From assembly GCA_951812325.1 (NCBI GenBank), contig OX638294.1, positions 1,776,859-1,840,858 of the forward strand: a stretch of 64,000 nucleotides of DNA, read 5' to 3'. The position numbers and the translations under genes were made by a program. This DNA comes from an uncultured Thermoanaerobaculia bacterium (GTDB lineage: Bacteria > Acidobacteriota > Thermoanaerobaculia > Multivoradales > Multivoraceae). The notes beneath the pieces were generated by a model. It ran no database searches, had not been told where the DNA came from, and saw nothing but the letters and a program-made list of their open reading frames with translations. This document shows positions 1 to 10,626 of the stretch, piece by piece. Positions within the stretch are counted from its first letter, which is position 1. Each line of letters starts with the position of its first letter.

Positions 1-1236
1 GCGGTCCACGGCCGCGGCGACTCCGGCGGACGGCGCGCCGGGATCGCCGGCAAGCAGGCGCCAAGCATCCGTATGGTGCTCGGTGACGAAGTCCTCGTCC
101 GACTCAAGATCCGGAATCGGCTCGGTCAGCGCCCGATACTCCAGCCGGGCGAGTTCGCCCTGCGGAAGCTCCTGGTCATGAAGCGGATAGCCCCGCTCGA
201 TGTCCTCGAGTGCCGTCTCGATTTCCCTTTTGCCACATCGGTACTTGTGGGCCAGACCCGCTATCCGGCGCCGACGGAGCAGGTCATTGCCCGCCGAGAG
301 AACCAAACGCCGGTCGGAGGAACTGCTGTAGAGCCGGTCAATGACGCTGCCGCGCCGGATCCGGGATTCGGGCGGGATGACGAGGGCCGTCCGGCACTCC
401 GCGTAGTGGACACGGACGTCGTTGACGCCGACCAGCAAGGCCGGCTCGCCAGGAGCTTCCGGCGGCGGCTCCCGCACCCACGGCTGCTGCCTGGTACCCG
501 CGCCAAACGGGAATCGATCGGGAAGCCGCCGCTCGGCCCGACAGCCGCCTCGGGAGCATTTCACCCACCACCGGCCTTCCCTGCTCACGACCCTGAGGTA
601 CGGCTCGGTCCAGTCCGGCCTGCAGGCGCGCCGGGCCGGGTTCGCGGACGCGTCATGGGCGATCGCGTGCCACGGTGCGTCCGCGAGATAGCCGTCCTCA
701 TGAACCAGCACCCAGGGAACCTGCTCCAGGATGCCGCCGCACCGCCTCTCCTCTTCCGCCCCTCCACGGCCGCTGCCCCCGCCCGCCGCCGACATCGGAC
801 TCTGGCAGTGGAGGACCTTCGGCGCCTCGCCAGTCCCCGCCCCGGCACGCTCTTCAGGATTGTCGCCCGGGCCGGGGGCATGCGACCCGTCGCCTTCCGT
901 GCGCTGCCGCCACGGCCGGTTGCGGAGAAGTCCGCAGCGGTTGCAGCGCGCCCACTCCGGAAAACGCCGGGCCGGAACCCAGCCCAGGACCCGCTCACCC
1001 CTCACCTCCCTGACCGGCGGCCGGCACAGCTTCCTGCCGTCCAGGTCGAGCGCCCGCTTCACCAGATCGACGTACATGATCTCCCGTTCGCCGGGCGTCG
1101 TGTTCGGCCCGTCCCAGTCGCGCGTGTCCTGGACCACCATCAGCGCCCTGTCGTGACGGACGATCGCCCCCACCGAGCAGTCCCGCAGCAGGTGGGACAG
1201 CCGGATGTCGACCAGAGTCCTGTCCGGGGGCTTCAC
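1..1236 (-). CDS. drmB: DISARM protein DrmB (DUF1998 family), 3' end beyond left edge
   Basis: An open frame of 412 codons runs without a stop from a GTG at 1236 to the window edge. It begins 4 bp after the stop of drmA, so the two are surely co-transcribed. The N-terminal part shows the layout I know from DrmB: VPARRFPEWARCNRCG with its first Cys at residue 98 (CNRC), the stretch around LADAPW, and a second Cys pair CSRGGC at residues 227-232; these pairs probably form a zinc knuckle. In DISARM, DrmB binds DrmA and forms the DrmAB core that engages unmethylated or 5'-overhang phage DNA. The C-terminal DUF1998 region lies outside the window. The GTG start is chosen because the next upstream GTG meets a stop after two codons. 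The family call rests on motif memory and on the drmA neighbour. Confidence 0.78.
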   Translation of the reverse strand, partial: MKPPDRTLVDIRLSHLLRDCSVGAIVRHDRALMVVQDTRDWDGPNTTPGEREIMYVDLVKRALDLDGRKLCRPPVREVRGERVLGWVPARRFPEWARCNRCGLLRNRPWRQRTEGDGSHAPGPGDNPEERAGAGTGEAPKVLHCQSPMSAAGGGSGRGGAEEERRCGGILEQVPWVLVHEDGYLADAPWHAIAHDASANPARRACRPDWTEPYLRVVSREGRWWVKCSRGGCRAERRLPDRFPFGAGTRQQPWVREPPPEAPGEPALLVGVNDVRVHYAECRTALVIPPESRIRRGSVIDRLYSSSSDRRLVLSAGNDLLRRRRIAGLAHKYRCGKREIETALEDIERGYPLHDQELPQGELARLEYRALTEPIPDLESDEDFVTEHHTDAWRLLAGDPGAPSAGVAAAVDR

Positions 1237-1240
1237 CGCG

Positions 1241-4200
1241 TCACCTCAGCCTGAGGACCGCCGGACTCTCGACATTGCGCATCGAATGCAGCGTCGACCA
1301 GAGTCCCGGCGAGCTGAGCCCGTCCTGGTGGCCATGGAGCAGGCGGGAGTACCCCTTGTCGCGGGTCTGATAGTGCAGGCCCCGGGAAATCGCCCGGCAG
1401 CGCTCGACCTCGACACGCCAGTCCTCCAGGAGCCTGTCGATGTGTTCGTCGACCTCCTCCGCCCTGTCCGAACAGGAGCGCCGGACGCGCCGCTTGAGCT
1501 CGGCCACGACTCTGCGTACGTCGGGGCGCCTCCGCTCGAAACTCCCGGCCTCCTGGTTCGCGGCGAGGCCGCTACATACGTGCCTCAGCGCGATGACCAG
1601 GGCGGCGTGAAGCGCCCGCTTCCGCACCTGGAACGTGTACGGCGTCACGCTGCTCGGCTCCACGAAGCGGTAGAACGACTCGTGAAACGGCCGAAAGGAC
1701 TCGTAGTGCGAGAGGCTGCGCGCCTGATGCCGGTAGTAGTTGGCGACCACGACGCCCGGCGCTTCGCCGCGCCCAACCCGGCTTGTCGCCTGCACGTACT
1801 CGCCCGTGGTCAGAGGTTGACCGTTCACGATCATCAGGGCCAGGCGGGAGACGTCGAGGCCCACCGACACCATGTTCGTGGACAGGACCGCGTCCAGACA
1901 GCCCTCGGAGCGCCGCGGCTCTTCGAGGCGCTGGAACGTCTCCGCGATCTGCTCGGCAGTATGGCGGCTCCAGAGCTGTTCCACCTGCGTTTCGCGGAAA
2001 CGGCGCGTCAACTCCTTCTCTGTCGGATCCTTCCCGGTCCGCCTTCGCCCGTCCCCGGCTGCTCGATGACTCGGGAAGCTGCGCCGTGATTCCCGGCCGG
2101 GCGTGAGGGAAGGGCCGCGCGAATGCGGTTCACCGCGGTCCCGCCCGCCGACGTACTCGGCGATCAGCCGGTCGCCGAACTCCCGGACGTCCGACTGGAA
2201 GGCGTTGCTGCTCGTGCCAACGCCGCGCAGACTGCCGTGGTAGACGACGTTGGTCCACCACGCCTCGAGCAGATCCTCACTGTCCTGCTCGTCGCCAAAG
2301 AGGACGAGCGGCGCGGCCAACAGCGCCGCCGCAAGCGGCGCCAGCGAGTGCTGCTGGTCCTTCAGCGGCGCAAGGTAGCCAACGTAGAGCCTGCCGGGGC
2401 GGGTGCGATCGACCTTCGCAAACCAGGAGTCGTCACAGGACAGGCCCGGAGGCGGAAACACGGCGACTTCCCGACCGTAGAGCGCTCGCACCTGCTCCCT
2501 GGCCATCCGGATCGTCGCGGTGGAGGCGATGTACTTCGGCTTCACTCCCCGGCAGCGGATGACGGTCTCGATCCCCGCCTCGTACAGACCGGCAACCGAA
2601 CCGAGGGGGCCCGAGATCAGGTGCAACTCGTCCTGGAGCACGAGATCAGGCGCCCGGCGGTCAACGTCGGCGCCGAAGAAGGCGCCCGCGCGCGCCTCCC
2701 AGGCCAGACGCGCGAACTTGTCGATCGTTGCGATCAGCAGCGACGGCGGATGCGCATAGAGCGACTCGTCGACCACGCGGCAGGGCACGGGATCACCGCT
2801 GCCGCCGAACTCGCAGTCCGGCTTCCTGCAGTGGAAGCGGAAGTCCGGGTACGCCGGCTCGTAGCCGCGCTCGCCGTCGAACGGTTCACGGCACCAGGGA
2901 CAGCGGGAGAGCAGCAGCCTTTCGCGGACCTTGTCGTCCCCGCCGCCGGCCCGAATCTCGTCCACGATCGTGACCGCGTCCTGGATCCTGTTGGGGCAGA
3001 CGCCGCCGCCGACCCAGATGCCGACGGTGAACGGCTCCTCGCCCAATCGCCCGTTCCCCGCCGCGTCCTCCCGGCGCAGCAGCTCCAGGGCGCAGATCAG
3101 CCCGGCGGCCCGCTCGAACTGCTGCCGGGTGAGCAGCCGCAGGGTGTAGCGCATGAAGGCCGCCGTGCCGCCTCCCCGCTCGCCGAAGCGGAGACGCCGC
3201 CACACAAGCAGAAACGCGATCAGGCCCAGGTAGGCCTCCGTCTTGCCGCCGCCGGTCTGAAACCAGATCAGGTCGAGCAGGTCCCGGTGCTCATCCCGCT
3301 CCGACACGGTCGATTCGATTGTGGCAAGCAGGAAGCCGAGCTGGAATGGCCGCCAGGACGGTTGCTGACGCTCGGGACGGAAGTGGACCATCTGCCGGTG
3401 CATCGCCCGGTTCGCCAACCGGAAGGCAAGCGCCGCGTCCGGCTCCGCACCAAGCATCTCGATGCCGCGCAGCATCCGTTCGTGCGCTTGCTCCATTCGG
3501 TCGAGAATGCGACAGGCAGCCTCGATCTCCCCGTCGCCGTCCAACCGGTCTGCTTCCATCCAACGGTCGCGTACCCAGGCGCCGTACTCGCCGACGAACG
3601 CCCGAAGCTGCCCGAGCGGCAGGTCGTCCCCCGCCAGGCGCTCAAGTTCCAGGACTCCGGCGTCGCCACGCGGCTCGACGCTGACGATCGGCGTCTCCGT
3701 ACGAGGCAGGAACTCGGACCAGATGCGCGGCGGCGCGCCCGGCTCGCACGGCCGGCCCGGTTCGCCCGACCCGACCTGCCAATCAACGGCTGCGCCGTGG
3801 CCGACAGCGAAGATGCGGCGTTCGCGGTACTGGAGTTCCAGCTCCTGTTCCTCGTCCGTCAGCAGGCTTGGATCGACCCGGGGATAGTCAACCACCTGAC
3901 CCTGTTCGACGACGCAATCGAGGCGAGTCTCGAATAGCGACTGCTGGACGCGGCTGACGGCGGGTTGGCGGCCGCCGGCGCCCCGCTTCCACATCTGCCG
4001 ATTGAACAGGGTCACGGTGACGACCGTGTCCGTCCCGTGCGGCCGGACCCGCACGTCGATGCCGGCGCGGCCGCGAACCTCCGGGCCGGCTTCAGTCGGC
4101 TCCCGGCCAGGCTGCGGTCCACCAGGCGTATCCGGCGGCCGGTTGCCGCGGCGGTCGCCCGGATCCGCTTCCGGCCAGATCTCCTCCCGCCGGTGGGTCA

Positions 4201-4699
4201 GGTCGCCGGCGAAGAAGACGGAAGCCGGCTCGAGCTCCGTCCTCGAGTACCGCCGTCCGACGTAGCGCCCGCCCTCGTCCCGGAGCTTCTGCGCGTAGAC
4301 GGCGGCCGACGCCTCGACCCGCAATCGCACATCCCCGCGCACGCAGAAGGAGAAGCCGACCGAGGAGGGCGGAACGTAGCGCCGCCGCCGAATCGGGGCC
4401 GCCTTCTCTTTCGAGGCGCCGGGATCGCCGTCCGCGGGTGCTTCCTCCTCGTCGTCGCCAGAGAGCAGGGCGTCGTCGCCTGACCGGCCGAGTTCCCCGA
4501 CGCTTCCGTTCGCAGCTTCCGACGCCCTGTCGATCCCCCGTTCCTCCGACTCCAACGGATGGAGCACCCCGACCGGGTACCGGTCGAGGGGCGACATGTC
4601 GATCTCGTCGCCGGCCTCGTCATCGCGGGCCGGCCCGATCAGTTGACGTTCCAGCCAATCGACCAGCCGCTTCCTTGCCTCGACGTACAGCTCGGACAC
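1241..4699 (-). CDS. drmA: DISARM helicase DrmA
   Basis: A 1152-residue SF2-type helicase that I recognise as DrmA, the motor of the DISARM anti-phage system. An N-terminal region opens with the family-like LDRYPVGVLHP element (residues 38-48), followed by an acidic linker. Motifs visible: Walker A in WFQTGGGKTEAYLG with Lys486, the DExH-type box QDELH with Asp690, a Cys cluster CPWCREPF before it, and motif VI QATSRVGRG near residue 970. The flanking blocks MRYTLRLLTRQQF, MIVNGQPLTTGEYVQ and SLSHYESFRPFHESFYR are DrmA hallmarks. Start is GTG at 4699. The gene lies 28 bp after the NERD-helicase and 4 bp before drmB. In characterised DISARM, DrmA with DrmB blocks incoming phage DNA and cooperates with a methyltransferase, which is not seen here. 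Confidence 0.86.
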   Translation of the reverse strand: MSELYVEARKRLVDWLERQLIGPARDDEAGDEIDMSPLDRYPVGVLHPLESEERGIDRASEAANGSVGELGRSGDDALLSGDDEEEAPADGDPGASKEKAAPIRRRRYVPPSSVGFSFCVRGDVRLRVEASAAVYAQKLRDEGGRYVGRRYSRTELEPASVFFAGDLTHRREEIWPEADPGDRRGNRPPDTPGGPQPGREPTEAGPEVRGRAGIDVRVRPHGTDTVVTVTLFNRQMWKRGAGGRQPAVSRVQQSLFETRLDCVVEQGQVVDYPRVDPSLLTDEEQELELQYRERRIFAVGHGAAVDWQVGSGEPGRPCEPGAPPRIWSEFLPRTETPIVSVEPRGDAGVLELERLAGDDLPLGQLRAFVGEYGAWVRDRWMEADRLDGDGEIEAACRILDRMEQAHERMLRGIEMLGAEPDAALAFRLANRAMHRQMVHFRPERQQPSWRPFQLGFLLATIESTVSERDEHRDLLDLIWFQTGGGKTEAYLGLIAFLLVWRRLRFGERGGGTAAFMRYTLRLLTRQQFERAAGLICALELLRREDAAGNGRLGEEPFTVGIWVGGGVCPNRIQDAVTIVDEIRAGGGDDKVRERLLLSRCPWCREPFDGERGYEPAYPDFRFHCRKPDCEFGGSGDPVPCRVVDESLYAHPPSLLIATIDKFARLAWEARAGAFFGADVDRRAPDLVLQDELHLISGPLGSVAGLYEAGIETVIRCRGVKPKYIASTATIRMAREQVRALYGREVAVFPPPGLSCDDSWFAKVDRTRPGRLYVGYLAPLKDQQHSLAPLAAALLAAPLVLFGDEQDSEDLLEAWWTNVVYHGSLRGVGTSSNAFQSDVREFGDRLIAEYVGGRDRGEPHSRGPSLTPGRESRRSFPSHRAAGDGRRRTGKDPTEKELTRRFRETQVEQLWSRHTAEQIAETFQRLEEPRRSEGCLDAVLSTNMVSVGLDVSRLALMIVNGQPLTTGEYVQATSRVGRGEAPGVVVANYYRHQARSLSHYESFRPFHESFYRFVEPSSVTPYTFQVRKRALHAALVIALRHVCSGLAANQEAGSFERRRPDVRRVVAELKRRVRRSCSDRAEEVDEHIDRLLEDWRVEVERCRAISRGLHYQTRDKGYSRLLHGHQDGLSSPGLWSTLHSMRNVESPAVLRLR

Positions 4700-4727
4700 T
4701 TCGAATCCTCTACCGATCCAACCGCAA

Positions 4728-6350
4728 TCAGGCCGCCGCCTTCGCGTCCTCGAGCACGATCAGCAACGCCCTGGCGCGTGTCGCGGCCACGTACAGGTGG
4801 CGATCGCTGCAGGACTTCGGATTGCCGTCCACATCGGTCAGGATGACGACGTCGGACTCGAGTCCCTTGAACTTGTGGAGGCTGGTGAAGAGGATGTCCG
4901 TCGATTTCCGGCGACGCTGAACGAGGTCGAAGTTGCCCAGGCGTCGGCGGCGCGCCAGGTGGCTGCGGTCCGTCGCGTGGGTCGAGAGCACGGCGATCCG
5001 GGCCGCCGCAACCCTCTCCTCGACCACAAGGCGATGAAGCAGGCGGCGCACCTGCCCGACCATCTCGTCAGCCTTCCCGTAGCGGAGAGACTCCACCCGT
5101 TCACCGTCCGGCGCGTCGGGCGACACCTCGAAGGAAACGTTCAGCAGGCCGGCCGCATAAGAGGCGATCCGGCGCGTGTTCCGGCAGTTCCTGGTCAGAA
5201 CGAAGGGAGGCGTCGGGAAAGCGTCCGGCGGGCCTCCGCCGTAGATGTCCTGGTTCGGATCGAAGAAGGCAAAGAGAATGCCGTCCCGCTCGTCGCTGAG
5301 TGCCGACTCGAGAGCCAGCCACCAGTGCGGGCGGAAGTCCTGGCCCTCATCCACGATGATCGCGTCGTAGCGGTCCTCCGGCTGCTTCTCCAGGGCATCC
5401 AGCAGGAGGCTTGGGGCGGTGTCTTCCCAGAACTCCTCGCGCCGCTTCGCGCCCTTGGGCGCAACGAAGTCGATGCCTGCCTTGAGCGCCCGGGCGGAGC
5501 AGAAGCCATGGAAGCTCTTTGCCTCGAAACCCCTCGCCCGCGACGCCAGCCACTCGGCCAGCGCCTGGTTGAAACAGAGCAGCAGGACCCGCTGGCCCGC
5601 CCCCGCAAGACGCTCCGCCTTGAGTTCGGCGAGCACCGTCTTGCCCGTGCCCGCGGCGCCCTCGATGGCCGCCCGCCGCTGCATCTCCAGGAAGTCGAGC
5701 GTGCGCGCCTGGTCCCCGGTCAACCGCTCGATGGCGTCCCGGTTCCGGTCGACCCGGGCGGCGACGCTGGCCTTCAGCGTGTACGAAGGCGGTTCGAGCG
5801 CCCTCAGCAGGGCGTCCACGTCGGCCTTGGACAGTGCAGTTCCCCGACTCATCAGGTATGTCTCGAAGATCCGGTCGAGCGCGCCACGCAGATCGTGCAG
5901 GTCGTCGCTGAACAGCACGGTGTCGGTCGGAAAGTCCGGCCCCAGTTCACGGTGAGTGCGCACGAGATCCGGGAAGGCAACCACAGCGTGAACCTTGGGC
6001 GGCCTGCGGCCGCGGAACGAGACGGAATCCCGCAGCCAGTTCCGCATCGCGTAGACGGCGGCATTCACCTGCTCCACCGGAGGCTTGATCGCGTGGCGTT
6101 CGCCACCGCCGTCCACGGAGAACCAGTCCTTCCCGCGCCGCTCGATCCGTCCGCCCTTCACCTCGATGGCAAGAGCGCCGCGAGCCGGGTCGACGACAAG
6201 GAAGTCGACTTCCCGGTCCGTCGGAGGTTGCCTGATACGCAGGCCGTGGATCACTGTCCAGTGATCGGGCAAGTCGCTGTTGGCGACGGCCAGGAACCGG
6301 CGCTCCGAAGCGGGCAAGTCAGTCGTCGCCCACTCGACGATCCGGGGCAC
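4728..6350 (-). CDS. NERD-domain nuclease fused to SF1 (UvrD/Rep-like) helicase
   Basis: A 540-residue two-part protein. Residues about 10-130 form a NERD domain (nuclease-related domain, PD-(D/E)xK fold) with Asp49 in EVDFLVV and Glu63-x-Lys65 in IEVKG. From about residue 215 follows an SF1 helicase: Walker A GAAGTGKT (Lys237), motif II DEGQDF (Asp334), and the C-terminal motifs TSLHKFKGLESDVVI and YVAATRARALL. Such proteins are expected to cleave and unwind DNA. It starts with GTG at 6350 and its stop is 28 bp before drmA, so it looks like the first gene of the drm operon. NERD-helicases are common in defence islands but are not part of the canonical DISARM gene sets (drmD/drmMI or drmE/drmMII with drmABC). 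Function within this operon is inference. Confidence 0.85.
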   Translation of the reverse strand: MPRIVEWATTDLPASERRFLAVANSDLPDHWTVIHGLRIRQPPTDREVDFLVVDPARGALAIEVKGGRIERRGKDWFSVDGGGERHAIKPPVEQVNAAVYAMRNWLRDSVSFRGRRPPKVHAVVAFPDLVRTHRELGPDFPTDTVLFSDDLHDLRGALDRIFETYLMSRGTALSKADVDALLRALEPPSYTLKASVAARVDRNRDAIERLTGDQARTLDFLEMQRRAAIEGAAGTGKTVLAELKAERLAGAGQRVLLLCFNQALAEWLASRARGFEAKSFHGFCSARALKAGIDFVAPKGAKRREEFWEDTAPSLLLDALEKQPEDRYDAIIVDEGQDFRPHWWLALESALSDERDGILFAFFDPNQDIYGGGPPDAFPTPPFVLTRNCRNTRRIASYAAGLLNVSFEVSPDAPDGERVESLRYGKADEMVGQVRRLLHRLVVEERVAAARIAVLSTHATDRSHLARRRRLGNFDLVQRRRKSTDILFTSLHKFKGLESDVVILTDVDGNPKSCSDRHLYVAATRARALLIVLEDAKAAA

Positions 6351-6514
6351 GGCGGATCAACTCACGTCCAGCGCTCTCCGCGCGGAGAAGCCAGGGAAGG
6401 AATTCAGGGGGCGACCGACGAGACGCCCCGACCGGACGACTTCGTTCATGGAAGCCGCGCATTCTACACAGGGCCCGATGTCGCACCGTGGCGCCGCGCC
6501 TTCACCGCGCCGGC

Positions 6515-6680
6515 CTAGCAGCCCGTGGCAAAAGTCGCGCTGCATTCGATCGGCCATGCATCCCGCCCAGCATCGTTGCTCCTCGGTCGAGTATGGCCCG
6601 ATATGCTCCCTCGTCGCGCCTTGCTGGGCGGGCGCCTGACCGCTCTCGGTGCGACACGGACTTTCACCACGGGCTGCTAA
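6515..6680. repeat. Inverted-repeat element (MITE-like, 166 bp), one of a dispersed family
   Basis: The 22-bp ends 6515-6536 (starting CTAGCAGCCCGTGG) and 6659-6680 are imperfect inverted copies of one another, about 19-20 of 22 positions matching. The left half and the following 60 bp resemble the segment 27393-27470. The right end forms the last codons and the stop of the nucleotidyltransferase gene. The gap between the NERD-helicase start and that stop (6351-6663) shows no other gene. No transposase is visible, so a non-autonomous element or a REP-type repeat are both possible. Confidence 0.5.
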
Positions 6681-6984
6681 GCAGCCGCACGTACTTCCGT
6701 TCGATCTCGCGGTGGAAGCTGGCCGGAAGGCGCGCCCAGTCTCGCGCCTCGACCAGGAAGGGAATCGAGGACTCCCGCAGCGCCTCTGCGAGGCTCTCCA
6801 ACTGCTCAACCGGGATCTCCTCCAGGTCGCGCCCCCGCAGAACGAGGTCGAGATCGCTGCCTTCATGGCTTCGGCCGTTCACGCGGCTGCCGTAGGCCCA
6901 CACATCGACTCCGGGAAGGCGCCTCCGGAAGAGCTCTTCCAGCATCTCGCGATGCCGGTGCGACAGATGGAGACGATCAGTCAT
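6664..6984 (-). CDS. MNT-type minimal nucleotidyltransferase (antitoxin of HEPN/MNT pair)
   Basis: A 106-residue protein with the DNA polymerase-beta-like nucleotidyltransferase signature: Gly-Ser at 32-33 in YGSRVNG and the metal-binding GSDLDL with Asp44 and Asp46. In HEPN/MNT systems (MntA with HepT) this enzyme adenylylates or otherwise neutralises the HEPN ribonuclease. The ATG at 6984 is preferred because it overlaps the HEPN stop by 8 nt (6977-6984), a usual arrangement for translationally coupled pairs; a start at 7023 would add 13 unlike residues. The C-terminus (LLSSPW then TGA) is supplied by the inverted repeat described at 6515-6680, so the original C-terminus may have been altered by its insertion. 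Confidence 0.83.
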   Translation of the reverse strand: MTDRLHLSHRHREMLEELFRRRLPGVDVWAYGSRVNGRSHEGSDLDLVLRGRDLEEIPVEQLESLAEALRESSIPFLVEARDWARLPASFHREIERKYVRLLSSPW

Positions 6985-7402
6985 CCGTAGCGCTCTCGAT
7001 GACGTCCGCCAAGGCTCTGGCATCGACTACGAACGTCGGCAACAACGCCAACGTCGTCTCGGCGAACCGGACGCCGTAGTTGTGGGCGGTGTCGTTCCGA
7101 TTGTCGCGGTAGCGGAACCAGCGCTCCACGGCCTCGACATCCACCAATCCGTGCTTGGCGGCATGGCGGAAGACGTCCTTGAAGGTCAGACGGTCGACCT
7201 GCCGATTGCTGGCGAAGAACGGCGCCAGACGCTTGCGCAGCAGCTTGCCGCCCTGCTCGAGCACGAGTTCGAACTCCTTGACGCAGGCGGCCCGACACAG
7301 GTCGTAGCCCACGGAATCGACCTCCGCGTGCTCGCCCATCTCCCGCGTCGCGAACTCCAGAACGCCGATGCACCGACGCAGGAAGGTCGTATCGATGGTC
7401 AT
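6977..7402 (-). CDS. HEPN-domain toxin (HI0074/HepT-like, nucleotidyltransferase substrate-binding family)
   Basis: A 141-residue all-helical protein of the HI0074 branch of HEPN. The RNase signature R-x4-H is present as RNDTAH (Arg102 to His107) inside FRYRDNRNDTAHNYG, so the catalytic pair of an active HEPN ribonuclease is intact. It lies upstream of, and overlaps by 8 nt, the MNT gene, forming a complete HEPN/MNT toxin-antitoxin module. ATG 7402 (MTIDTTFLRR) is chosen over an upstream TTG at 7435. It is divergent from leuS, with 127 bp between the two starts. Position next to a DISARM-like operon suggests an abortive-infection or island-stabilising role, but that is inference. Confidence 0.82.
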   Translation of the reverse strand: MTIDTTFLRRCIGVLEFATREMGEHAEVDSVGYDLCRAACVKEFELVLEQGGKLLRKRLAPFFASNRQVDRLTFKDVFRHAAKHGLVDVEAVERWFRYRDNRNDTAHNYGVRFAETTLALLPTFVVDARALADVIESATDD

Positions 7403-7529
7403 GTCGCAGCTACTCCGGAACGTCGTGTCGGCCAAGCCTCAAGGATAGCGCCGGACCGGGGCGGTACACTGCGCCGATTCCTTGAACCCTCCGGCCAGCC
7501 GACTCCGTTGCGCGGACGGAGCGCAGCCC

Positions 7530-10142
<2,613 letters not shown>

Positions 10143-10326
10143 GGCGAGGAACTCGGAACCTCCCGGTCAACGGCCCGGCCGGCATGCCGACGCCCGCTTG
10201 ACGTGCGCGAAGCAGTCGGCCCGGTTGCGGCTGACCCGCCGCATGCTCCCGTCGGCTATCATCGTCCGCCCTCGGAGACGCCGCGGCCTATCCGCCGTCC
10301 CGAACCCAACCCGAACGAGAGACACC

Positions 10327-10569
10327 ATGAAGAGCGATATCCACCCGCAGCTCCATCCGGTCGTGTTCATCGACCCCTCGGCCAACGCCGAGTTCATCTC
10401 CCAGTCGACGATGACGAGCGACAAGACCCGGGACATCGACGGCGTCGAGCACTACGAGATTCGTCTTGAGATCTCGTCCGCGTCCCACCCCTTCTACACG
10501 GGACGCCAGCATTTCGTCGACAGCGCCGGCCAGATCGAGAAGTTCCAGCGCAGGTACGGGCGCAGGTAA
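10327..10569 (+). CDS. rpmE2: 50S ribosomal protein L31 type B
   Basis: An 80-residue protein beginning [16 protein letters not shown] and ending in the basic KFQRRYGRR tail. It lacks the CxxC zinc-binding pairs of ordinary L31 and carries the HPFYTG and [10 protein letters not shown] elements, which marks it as the zinc-independent L31B (YkgM) type. These paralogues replace the zinc-binding L31 under zinc starvation in some bacteria, but in others they are the only L31. ATG 10327 is chosen because homology begins there. It sits 184 bp after leuS and converges on feoB. Confidence 0.95.
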   Translation: MKSDIHPQLHPVVFIDPSANAEFISQSTMTSDKTRDIDGVEHYEIRLEISSASHPFYTGRQHFVDSAGQIEKFQRRYGRR

Positions 10570-10583
10570 CTGGCCGCAGGGCG

Positions 10584-10605
10584 GCGCCGGCCTGACGGCC
10601 GGCGC
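10584..10605. terminator. Perfect 9-bp stem hairpin between convergent genes (candidate bidirectional terminator)
   Basis: GCGCCGGCC, loop TGAC, then GGCCGGCGC: a perfect stem of nine G-C pairs in the 57-bp gap between rpmE2 and feoB, which converge. No T-run follows, so it may be an intergenic repeat; the strand-reversed motif GGGTGCGCCGGC recurs in other gaps of this window. Confidence 0.5.
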
Positions 10606-10626
10606 ACCCAGTCCGCGGCCAGTTCG

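Noticed and set aside
73..6518. Long open frames on the plus strand across drmB, drmA and the NERD-helicase
   Set aside because: They are antisense shadows caused by high GC; they have no domains, Arg/Pro-rich composition and no ribosome-binding sites, while the minus-strand frames carry clear motifs.
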